This document shows, piece by piece, positions 6,845 to 13,035 of a stretch of 13,658 bases of DNA. The translations under genes were made by a program, and so were the position numbers. Source of the stretch: Akkermansia muciniphila (GTDB taxonomy: Bacteria > Verrucomicrobiota > Verrucomicrobiia > Limisphaerales > SXTU01); assembly GCA_945872195.1 (NCBI GenBank), contig CAMBZO010000026.1, positions 1 to 13,658 on the forward strand, given 5' to 3'. Position 1 is the stretch's first letter; each line of letters starts with the position of its first letter. The notes beneath the pieces were generated by a model. The model saw only the letters and a list, made by a program, of their open reading frames with translations, was not told the origin of the DNA and searched no databases.

Positions 6845-7984
6845 ATGGAAACGAAACTGCGCCGCACTCCACTCTTTGCCGCCCACCAACGCGCGGGCGG
6901 CAAGCTCATCGAATTCGGCGGGTGGGAAATGCCGGTCCAGTATTCCACCATCACGGACGAACACCTCTGCGTCCGCCGCGCCGCTGGCATCTTCGACATC
7001 TCGCACATGGGAGAGGTTATCGTCCGCGGGCCGGCGGCCGCGGCGTTTCTCAACGCCACGCTCACCAACGACGCGCGCAAGCTCGTCGTCGGCCTCGGCC
7101 AATACACGCTCATGTGCAACGAGGGCGGCGGGGTGATTGACGACCTCTACGCCTACCGTCTTGGCGCCGAGGAATACCTGCTCATCATCAACGCCTCGCG
7201 CATTGAGCCGGACGTGGCGTGGCTGGAGCAGCGGCTCGCCGCCTTCCCGCAGCGCGCGGACGTGACGGTCACAAACCTTTCCGACCTCACCGCCGCCGTG
7301 GCCATCCAAGGGCCGAAGACGCCGGGCTTGCTGGACCAATTGTTCCCGGCTCCGTCCACCAGCGGCACGGCGGTCGCGCGGCCGAGTGAGTTGAAGAAGA
7401 ACGAACTCGCGGAGTTCGCGTTCGCGGGCGAAGGCGTCTGCGTGGCGCGCACGGGCTACAGCGGTGAGGATGGTTTCGAGGTCATCACGCCCGCGACGCG
7501 CATCGAGGCAGTCTGGGACAAGGCGCTGAATCTCGGCCACCAGTTCTGCCTCCAGCCCTGCGGCCTTGGCGCGCGTGACACGTTGCGCACGGAGGTTTGC
7601 TACCCGCTCTACGGCCACGAGCTGGACGAGCACACCACGCCCATCGAGGCAGGTGTGGGCTTCTTCGTCGCGCTGGACAAGGGCGACTTCGTCGGGCGCG
7701 CGGTGCTCGCGGAGCAGAAGGCCAGCGGCACGAAGAAGAAACTCGTCGCCTTCAAGATGACGGACAAGGCCCCGCCGCCGCGTCCGCATTATCCGATCTG
7801 GGCAGGCGGCATCGCGGTGGGTGAGGTCGTGAGTGGCACGCAAAGCCCGTCGCTCAACAACGGCATCGGCATGGGCTACGTCCCGCCGGCGTGCGCGGAG
7901 ATTGGCGGCAAGATTGAGATTGAGATCCGTGGCCGCCGCTTCGCCGCCGAGATTGTGAAGAAGCCGATCTACCGGAAGGCTTGA
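6845..7984 (+). CDS. gcvT: Aminomethyltransferase, glycine cleavage system T protein
   Basis: 379 residues from the ATG at 6845. GcvT transfers the methylene group from lipoyl-bound aminomethyl on GcvH to tetrahydrofolate, releasing ammonia. Family blocks run through the chain: LRRTPLFAAHQRAGGKLIEF, GGWEMPVQY (25-33), FDISHMGE (50-57), GGGVIDDLYAY (94-104, with the catalytic Asp pair at 99-100), ARTGYSGEDGFEV, LGARDTLRTEVCYPLYGHEL and the C-terminal SPSLNNGIGMGYV. An in-frame ATG at 6821 would add eight Ser/Pro-rich residues; 6845 fits the standard opening M-x(3-6)-RTPL better. The gene starts 37 bases after the reductase gene. gcvH and gcvP are not adjacent within the window, so the rest of the cleavage system must be elsewhere or downstream genes were shuffled. 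Confidence 0.95.
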   Translation: METKLRRTPLFAAHQRAGGKLIEFGGWEMPVQYSTITDEHLCVRRAAGIFDISHMGEVIVRGPAAAAFLNATLTNDARKLVVGLGQYTLMCNEGGGVIDDLYAYRLGAEEYLLIINASRIEPDVAWLEQRLAAFPQRADVTVTNLSDLTAAVAIQGPKTPGLLDQLFPAPSTSGTAVARPSELKKNELAEFAFAGEGVCVARTGYSGEDGFEVITPATRIEAVWDKALNLGHQFCLQPCGLGARDTLRTEVCYPLYGHELDEHTTPIEAGVGFFVALDKGDFVGRAVLAEQKASGTKKKLVAFKMTDKAPPPRPHYPIWAGGIAVGEVVSGTQSPSLNNGIGMGYVPPACAEIGGKIEIEIRGRRFAAEIVKKPIYRKA

Positions 7985-8063
7985 GTTTGATGGTGCAGTC
8001 GCATCGAGTTTCGCCCGTGGCAGCCGGAAGCCGGTGCACATTCAACTCGCCGCTTCACGGTGC

Positions 8064-8091
8064 TTGCCCCACAGTGCGCGCAGCCTAAACA
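8064..8091 (+). promoter_or_regulatory. Candidate promoter of the thioesterase gene
   Basis: TTGCCC at 8064-8069 and TAAACA at 8086-8091 are 16 bases apart, and the second box ends nine bases before the ATG at 8101. The same TTGCCC and CTAA-type pair precedes pyrG. The transcript leader would be about three bases. Confidence 0.33.
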
Positions 8092-8100
8092 CCGTTCATT

Positions 8101-8544
8101 ATGGCCTCCGAGTTCAAAGCCCTCCGCCGCGTCGAGTTCAGCGAGACCGACATGGCGGGCATCGTCCACTACTCGAACTTCTTCAAATACATGGAGACCG
8201 CCGAGCACGCGTTCTTCCGCTCGCTGGGCTTCTCCATCATCTCGCGCCACCCGGACCCGCCGGTGGGTTGGCCGCGCGTTCACGCCTCGTGCGACTACCG
8301 GCATCCGCTGCACTTCGAGGACGAGGTGGAAATTCACATGCTCGTCTGCGAGAAAAAGGCGAAGTCCCTGAGCTACCTCTTCAAGTTCCGGAAGCTGAAC
8401 GGCCCGCATCCCGTCGAGGTCGCGCGCGGCAAGCTGACGGTGGTCTGCGTCACGCGCGACGCGCACGGCCAAATGTCCTCCGTGCGGATTCCCCAGGACA
8501 TCGCGGAGAAAATCGAGGTCGCCCCAGCAGAGCTGCTGGCCTGA
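8101..8544 (+). CDS. Acyl-CoA thioesterase, 4HBT/YbgC-like hot-dog fold
   Basis: 147 residues. The N-terminal block VEFSETDMAGIVHYSNFFKY (11-30) is the 4HBT signature: Asp17 sits in the TD-x-x-G position of the catalytic acid, followed by the HYSNFF helix start and METAEHAFFRSLG. A long central helix followed by strands (SCDYRHPLHFEDEVEIHM, then LSYLFKFRKL) gives one complete hot-dog domain with little tail. The family hydrolyses acyl-CoA or acyl-ACP thioesters; YbgC in Proteobacteria works with the Tol-Pal system, but no tol or pal gene is near, so that role is not implied. The protein should be cytoplasmic, and substrate chain length cannot be read from sequence. The 116 bases upstream hold a promoter-like pair ending nine bases before the ATG. 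Confidence 0.87.
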   Translation: MASEFKALRRVEFSETDMAGIVHYSNFFKYMETAEHAFFRSLGFSIISRHPDPPVGWPRVHASCDYRHPLHFEDEVEIHMLVCEKKAKSLSYLFKFRKLNGPHPVEVARGKLTVVCVTRDAHGQMSSVRIPQDIAEKIEVAPAELLA

Positions 8545-8599
8545 ACCAAGAGTTGGGGCGTCGGCTTACAGTTGGCTCAAGCGTCACGCAGTCCGCTGG

Positions 8600-9202
8600 C
8601 TACAGCCACGCCGATTGTGTCTTCCACTCGCTTTCCACTGCCCGCAGCACCTCCGCCAGGGAATGGCCGCTGAGCACCTTTCGCAGCGTGCTGACGCCGC
8701 TGTCCAGCGCTTTCGTGGGGCCGCTCTGAATCACACCGCGTAGCAGGTGGGCGGCCATTCGCGTCGCGTCGTCCGTGCGGGCAGATGGGGACGTGGAGAC
8801 GGCGGCCAGCACGGCCAGCACTCGCTTGCGGGGCATTCCTTCCAGCACTTCGCGGAAGACAGTCGCGCGGGCAGAGCTGTCAAAGCCGGGTGCGCCGAAC
8901 AATTGAGACAATGCGGAGACCATCTCGCCTGCCTCGTCGGTGGCTGACCGCCCCGCAGACGCCGCCGGCGGGGCAGGGGACACGGCCGGCCGGGATGACC
9001 GGTCGCCGGTCTTGAACTCGATCGTCACCGAGTGTGGACCGCCGGGAGACGCGTTCGTTGTCCCGTCCGCATCGAGCGCGAAGGTCAGCGTCAGGTGAAC
9101 GCGTTCAGGAATCAGCGGGAGACTTCCTTGGTCGCGTTGGACGGCGAGACCCAACTGCATTTCGCGGAGTGCGGTGTTGATGGCGTGACTGAGCGTTGGC
9201 AC
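8600..9202 (-). CDS. Uncharacterised protein with Trypco2-like N-terminus
   Basis: 200 residues from a GTG at 9202; an in-frame TGA lies only one codon before it, so the start cannot be earlier, and the next Met is residue 15. I do not recognise the whole protein. Residues 3-65 (helix LSHAINTALREMQLGLAVQR, then strands RVHLTLTFALDAD and HSVTIEFK) follow the layout of the trypsin-co-occurring domain Trypco2: a helix, a hydrophobic-alternating hairpin and a final H-x-V strand. This is recall-based and tentative. Residues 66-90 are a Pro/Ala/Ser-rich linker. Residues 91-200 are predicted mostly helical with Leu/Ala/Val heptads (MVSALSQLFGAP, VFREVLEGM, RVLAVLAAVS, STLRKVLSGHSLAEVLRAVE). There is no signal peptide or membrane segment. 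GC-rich third positions on this strand support a real gene. It is divergent from the DUF5069 gene. Confidence 0.68.
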   Translation of the reverse strand: MPTLSHAINTALREMQLGLAVQRDQGSLPLIPERVHLTLTFALDADGTTNASPGGPHSVTIEFKTGDRSSRPAVSPAPPAASAGRSATDEAGEMVSALSQLFGAPGFDSSARATVFREVLEGMPRKRVLAVLAAVSTSPSARTDDATRMAAHLLRGVIQSGPTKALDSGVSTLRKVLSGHSLAEVLRAVESEWKTQSAWL

Positions 9203-9208
9203 GGCTCA

Positions 9209-9217
9209 AGTGTAGCA
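9209..9217 (-). promoter_or_regulatory. Candidate extended -10 promoter of the Trypco2-like gene, leaderless geometry
   Basis: On the minus strand TGCTACACT is a TG-n extended -10 element (TACACT, four of six matches). It ends six bases before the GTG start at 9202, mirroring the spacing seen for the divergent DUF5069 gene 87 bases away. No good -35 box is visible, as is common for extended -10 promoters. Confidence 0.33.
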
Positions 9218-9255
9218 GACCAAGCAAGCGGCTCCCTTTTCAAATCACCGCGAGG

Positions 9256-9283
9256 TTGTTCTGCCCTCCGCGCGCGGTATGAT
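9256..9283 (+). promoter_or_regulatory. Candidate sigma70-type promoter of the DUF5069 gene, leaderless geometry
   Basis: TTGTTC at 9256-9261 and TATGAT at 9278-9283 are 16 bases apart; the -10 box matches the consensus at five of six positions, which stands out in this GC-rich DNA. Only six bases separate the box from the ATG at 9290, so transcription would start at or next to the start codon. This is inference from sequence alone. Confidence 0.42.
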
Positions 9284-9289
9284 CGCCAC

Positions 9290-9820
9290 ATGAATGATCA
9301 ATTGTGGCGGCAAGAATTTCGGCAGGTTTGGGACCGAGCCGAGCGGGCTTGGCACGCGGGGCGCAAGACGCCGGGCTCCATGTTTAACGCGGCGGACGCG
9401 GCCTTCATCGAGGGCTTGGGGTGCTCTACGCAGGAGTTGTTCGATTTCGTGGACGACTCGCAAGGCTACGGCGGCGACCCGGACTATGAGACTTCGCTCG
9501 CGGTCACTGCCATCCGCCGCGACTATTTCCTGAACGTGCTCGGCGGAAAATCCACAGGGCGCACGGCGACGATGGCGAGCCTGCCCGCGAAGTCCGCCGA
9601 GGTGGACGGCATCTCGTGGCTGCCTCGGCTGATCGTGAAGGCCCGGCTGAAACTGCGCGGTGAAATGCCTGCTGAGCTGATGTATGGCTGCGCGGGGGAC
9701 CGCCCGTTCCTGCGGCGGATGAACACGACGCTTCCCCAATTTCTCGAACTTGTCCGCGACAGTGGCGACGACGACCACCGCATCGTGAACGCAGTGAAGA
9801 AAGCCGCCGGCGCGCGCTGA
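9290..9820 (+). CDS. DUF5069 domain-containing protein
   Basis: 176 residues from the ATG at 9290. The C-terminal part carries the DUF5069 pattern: GISWLPRLIVKARLKLRGEM (107-126), MYGCAGDRPFL (131-141) and FLELVRDSGDDD (151-162). The first 100 residues (SMFNAADAAFIEGLGCSTQE, then GDPDYETSLAVTAIRRDYFL) form a separate alpha-helical half that I recall in some verrucomicrobial DUF5069 proteins. No enzymatic motif is evident. Cys134 in YGCAGDR is the conspicuous conserved residue of the family. The frame stays open upstream to 9032, but that part is the antisense of the neighbouring gene and is not credible as protein. A promoter-like pair ends six bases before the ATG. Function is unknown; a soluble cytoplasmic protein is all that can be inferred. 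Confidence 0.82.
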   Translation: MNDQLWRQEFRQVWDRAERAWHAGRKTPGSMFNAADAAFIEGLGCSTQELFDFVDDSQGYGGDPDYETSLAVTAIRRDYFLNVLGGKSTGRTATMASLPAKSAEVDGISWLPRLIVKARLKLRGEMPAELMYGCAGDRPFLRRMNTTLPQFLELVRDSGDDDHRIVNAVKKAAGAR

Positions 9821-9920
9821 CTGGCCCAAAGCAGGGGAGGATGGTTTCGGTGATGAAAAGCTGCTGGAGCGACTCGGCAAGAAGTAGTAAATAGTCACGA
9901 GTTATCGCCGCAACCCACTC

Positions 9921-11381
9921 ATGAACACCCTCCCTCTTCATCTCCGCTGGCTGGCCACGCTGTTGATTTCACTAATCACTAATTACTCTCCGGCCGCCGC
10001 CGCGCCCAAGCTCAACGTCCTCTTCCTTGTTGCCGATGACTTGAACACGCGGCTCGGCTGTTACGGCGACCCGCTGGCGTCCTCGCCGAACATTGACCGA
10101 CTCGCCAAGCGCGGCGTCCGCTTCGAGCGCGCGTATTGCCAGTATCCCCTTTGCAATCCCTCACGCTCCTCCTTCATGTCCGGCCTGCGGCCCGACACCA
10201 CGCGCGTCTTCGAGAACGTCACGCACTTCCGCAAGGCCGTGCCTGACGCGCAGACCCTGCCGCAGACTTTTCAGCGCGCGGGCTACTCGGTCGTCCGCGC
10301 CGGCAAGCTCTACCACTATGGCGTGCCTATGCAGATTGGCACGGACGGCTTCGATGACGCGCCATCGTGGCAGCGGACAATCAACCCCACAGGTCGTGAC
10401 AAGGCCGAGGAGAGCGCGCTGCTAAACTACACGCCCAAGATTGGCCTCGGCGCGGCGCTTGCGTGGCACGCCACGGCGGGCGATGGCACGGACCACACGG
10501 ACGGGATGATTGCCGGCGAGGTCATCAAGCTGCTGGAGCAACACGCCGCGCAGCCGGACAAGCCGTTCTTCATCGCCTGCGGCTTCTTCCGCCCACACGT
10601 GCCGTGCATCGCGAGCCAGAAGTTTTTCGACCTGCATCCGGTGGAGAAGTTCTCGCTGCCGAACGAACCGCTGGAGCACCTCGCAAAAATTCCGCGGGTC
10701 TCGCCGCTTGTGAGCCCGCCGAACTACGGCGTCGCGGAACCGGACCTCCGCAATTTCCTCCGCGCCTACTACGCGAGCGTGAGTCAGATGGACGCGCAAG
10801 TCGGCCGCGTGGTGGACACGCTCGACCGCCTCAAGCTCGCGGACAACACCATCATCGTCTTCTTCAGCGACCACGGCTGGCTTCTCGGCGAGCACGGCGG
10901 GCAATGGCAGAAGCGCAGTTTGTTCGAGGAGTCCGCGCGCGTGCCGCTCGTCATCGCTGTGCCGGGCAGCAAATCGAACGGCAGCGTCAGCCCCCGCCCG
11001 GTGGAACTCGTGGACTTGCACCCGACGCTGGCGGAACTCGCCGGCCTGCCCATTCACCCGACGCTTGAAGGCCAGAGCCTCAAGCCGCTGCTCACCAATC
11101 CGCTGGCCGCGTGGGACAAGCCCGCCTTCACCCAAATCACGCGCAACGCCGAGGTGAGCCTCACCGTTGGCGTGGACCCGAAGCAGAAGTTCCTCATGGG
11201 CCGCAGCGTCCGCACGGACCGCTGGTGTTACATCGAGTGGGACGAGGGCCGTGCCGGAGCGGAGCTTTACGATGCGCAGGCGGACCCGAAACAGTATCGC
11301 AACCTCGCGGAGGACCCGAAGCACACCGCGTCCGTCACAACGATGAAGAAGTTGTTGGAGAGAGCGGCCGTGAAGAAGTAA
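9921..11381 (+). CDS. Secreted sulfatase, iduronate-2-sulfatase-like (first of tandem pair)
   Basis: 486 residues. The N-terminus has a Sec-type signal (LRWLATLLISLIT core, Ala-rich cut region near residue 28), so it should act in the periplasm or outside. Asp39-Asp40 in VADDLNTRLGCYG bind the calcium; LCNPSRSS places Cys78, Pro80 and Arg82 in the C-x-P-x-R motif, where the Cys becomes formylglycine. Lys214 and His226 lie in KPFFIACGFFRPHVP, and FFSDHGWLLGEHG (315-326) carries Asp317-His318. The order and the DHGW-LGEHG wording resemble iduronate-2-sulfatase (S1_7-like), but the true substrate is probably a sulfated polysaccharide and cannot be fixed from sequence. Maturation needs a formylglycine-generating or anaerobic sulfatase-maturating enzyme, and none is encoded here. 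The paralogue follows after 37 bases. Confidence 0.92.
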   Translation: MNTLPLHLRWLATLLISLITNYSPAAAAPKLNVLFLVADDLNTRLGCYGDPLASSPNIDRLAKRGVRFERAYCQYPLCNPSRSSFMSGLRPDTTRVFENVTHFRKAVPDAQTLPQTFQRAGYSVVRAGKLYHYGVPMQIGTDGFDDAPSWQRTINPTGRDKAEESALLNYTPKIGLGAALAWHATAGDGTDHTDGMIAGEVIKLLEQHAAQPDKPFFIACGFFRPHVPCIASQKFFDLHPVEKFSLPNEPLEHLAKIPRVSPLVSPPNYGVAEPDLRNFLRAYYASVSQMDAQVGRVVDTLDRLKLADNTIIVFFSDHGWLLGEHGGQWQKRSLFEESARVPLVIAVPGSKSNGSVSPRPVELVDLHPTLAELAGLPIHPTLEGQSLKPLLTNPLAAWDKPAFTQITRNAEVSLTVGVDPKQKFLMGRSVRTDRWCYIEWDEGRAGAELYDAQADPKQYRNLAEDPKHTASVTTMKKLLERAAVKK

Positions 11382-11418
11382 TTACTAACCAGTCAGCCAA
11401 ACTCAGGCCAACGCACTT

Positions 11419-12888
11419 ATGAACTCACTCTCATCCAACCTTCGCAGGTTGTCCGTGCTGCTCGCACTACTTGCTGTCCCGCTAATCGCTAATCACTCGC
11501 CCGCCGCCGCCAAGCCCAACGTCCTCTTCATCGCGGTGGACGACATGAGCAACAGCCTCGGCTGCTACGGCCACCCGCTCGTGAAGTCGCCGAACATTGA
11601 CCGACTCGCGAAGCGTGGCGTGCGCTTCGACCGCGCGTATTGCCAGTTCCCGCTCTGCTCGCCCAGTCGCACCTCGATGATGACCGGCCTGCGTCCGGAC
11701 ACGACGCAGGTGTATGACTTGCAGAAGCACTTCCGCTCCGTGCTGCCGGACGTCGTGACCCTGCCGCAGATGTTCATGAAGAACGGTTACTTCGCAGCGC
11801 GCGTCGGGAAGATTTTCCATTATGGCAACCCCGGCCAGATTGGCACGCCCGGCCTTGACGACGCGCCGTCGTGGAACGTCGCGCTCAATCCGCGCGGCCG
11901 CGACAAGGACGAGGAGGACAAGCTCACCAACCACACGCCCAAGCGCGGGTTGGGCAGCTCGCTCTCCTTCATGAAAGCCGAGGGCACGGACGAGGAGCAA
12001 ACCGATGGAATCGTCGCCACCGAAGTCATCAAACTGCTCGAATCGAACAAGGACAAGCCGTTCTTCATCGCCGCTGGATTCTACCGTCCGCACTGCCCTT
12101 ACATCGCGCCGAAGAAATACTTTGACCTGTATCCGATGGAGAAAATCACGATGCCGCAAGGGCCGTTCCCGGAGGCACTGGCGGCGCCCAAGGCCTCGCT
12201 CGCCTCGGTGACGCCTTGGCCGTGGTTCGGCTCGACGGAGATGCAGTCCCGCGAGGCCAAGCAGGCCTACTACGCGACGATCTCGTTCGTGGACGCGCAG
12301 GTGGGCCGGTTGCTCGACGCGCTCGACCGCCTCAAGCTCGCGGACAACACCATTGTCGTCTTCTGGAGCGACCACGGCTACCACGAGGGCGAGCACGGGC
12401 TGTGGATGAAACAGAGCTTGTGGGAAGGTTCCGCGCGCGTGCCGCTGCTCATCCACGCGCCCGGCGCGAAGGGTAACGGCGGCGTCAGCCCGCGCACTGT
12501 TGAGTTTGTGGACGTTTATCCCACGCTCGCCGACCTTGCCGGACTCACGCCGCCGAAGAACTTAGCCGGCGCGAGCCTCAAGCCGTTGCTGGAGAACCCG
12601 AGTGCCCCGTGGATGAAGCCCGCCTTCACCCAAGTCTGGCGTGGCACATTCCCCGGCCACACCGTCCGCACCGAGCGCTGGCGCTACACCGAGTGGGACA
12701 ACGGCAAGCAAGGCGCGCAGCTCCACGACATGCAGGCCGACCCGCAGGAGCTGCAGGACCTCGTCGCCGACCCGAAGCACGCGGGCACGGTGAAGGAGTT
12801 GAAGGCGTTGGTGGCGAGAAACTGGGCGAACGAATACCGCCCGCCCGGCGGCAAGGGTGAGCAGAAGGCGGCGAAGAAAGAGAAATAG
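11419..12888 (+). CDS. Secreted sulfatase, iduronate-2-sulfatase-like (second of tandem pair)
   Basis: 489 residues with a Sec-type signal (LSVLLALLAVPLI core, Ala-rich cut near residue 31). Asp41-Asp42 bind metal in AVDDMSNSLGCYG; LCSPSRTS gives Cys80, Pro82 and Arg84 of the formylglycine motif; KPFFIAAGFYRPHCP holds Lys213 and His225; WSDHGYHEGEHG (316-327) carries Asp318-His319. It is a clear paralogue of the preceding sulfatase over its full length, with a 34-base identical DNA run around 12320-12353, yet it differs at active-site-near positions: YHE replaces WLL after DHG, and Trp-rich WPWFGSTEMQ appears near 267. The tail is lysine-rich (KGEQKAAKKEK). Lying 37 bases behind the first sulfatase with no promoter-like sequence between them, it is probably co-transcribed. 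A different sulfated glycan linkage is inferred. Confidence 0.92.
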   Translation: MNSLSSNLRRLSVLLALLAVPLIANHSPAAAKPNVLFIAVDDMSNSLGCYGHPLVKSPNIDRLAKRGVRFDRAYCQFPLCSPSRTSMMTGLRPDTTQVYDLQKHFRSVLPDVVTLPQMFMKNGYFAARVGKIFHYGNPGQIGTPGLDDAPSWNVALNPRGRDKDEEDKLTNHTPKRGLGSSLSFMKAEGTDEEQTDGIVATEVIKLLESNKDKPFFIAAGFYRPHCPYIAPKKYFDLYPMEKITMPQGPFPEALAAPKASLASVTPWPWFGSTEMQSREAKQAYYATISFVDAQVGRLLDALDRLKLADNTIVVFWSDHGYHEGEHGLWMKQSLWEGSARVPLLIHAPGAKGNGGVSPRTVEFVDVYPTLADLAGLTPPKNLAGASLKPLLENPSAPWMKPAFTQVWRGTFPGHTVRTERWRYTEWDNGKQGAQLHDMQADPQELQDLVADPKHAGTVKELKALVARNWANEYRPPGGKGEQKAAKKEK

Positions 12889-12957
12889 CACCACTGTCAC
12901 TCTGACTTGCGTCCGGCGTTCGCAAACAATCGCGCTCACGGTAGTCTGTTTTAGACA

Positions 12958-12986
12958 TTGCCCGGCACACAGCCGCTTCCTAAAGT
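12958..12986 (+). promoter_or_regulatory. Candidate promoter of pyrG
   Basis: TTGCCC at 12958-12963 and TAAAGT at 12981-12986 are exactly 17 bases apart, each matching the sigma70 consensus at four of six positions. A start near 12993 would leave a leader of about 43 bases before the ATG at 13036. The rest of the 147-base gap (12889-13035) shows no terminator hairpin with a T run and no recognised RNA element. Confidence 0.36.
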
Positions 12987-13035
12987 TTCGCCCCGGCGGA
13001 CGTTCAACTGATGCAGCGTCCGCCGTTGCGTTTTT

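Noticed and set aside
5524..7119. Long minus-strand open frame (531 codons) across bcp, the reductase gene and the start of gcvT
   Set aside because: Three confidently identified plus-strand genes explain the region; the antisense translation has no recognisable domain and low-complexity composition.
6818..8041. Minus-strand open frame (407 codons) opposite gcvT
   Set aside because: Shadow of gcvT, with an Arg/Ala/Val-rich translation and no motif.
9032..9289. Upstream extension of the DUF5069 reading frame by 86 codons
   Set aside because: It is antisense to the conserved-looking N-terminus of the minus-strand gene, lacks DUF5069 character, and the ATG at 9290 has a promoter-like box just upstream.
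8600..9820. Divergent unknown genes as a toxin-antitoxin or defence pair
   Set aside because: Toxin-antitoxin genes are normally co-directional and small; the DUF5069 protein shows no toxin fold and no nuclease, protease or NTPase motif is present in either protein.
10422..12456. Minus-strand open frames of about 300 codons opposite each sulfatase
   Set aside because: They are in the same relative frame under paralogous genes, as expected for shadows of similar sequence, and encode no known fold.
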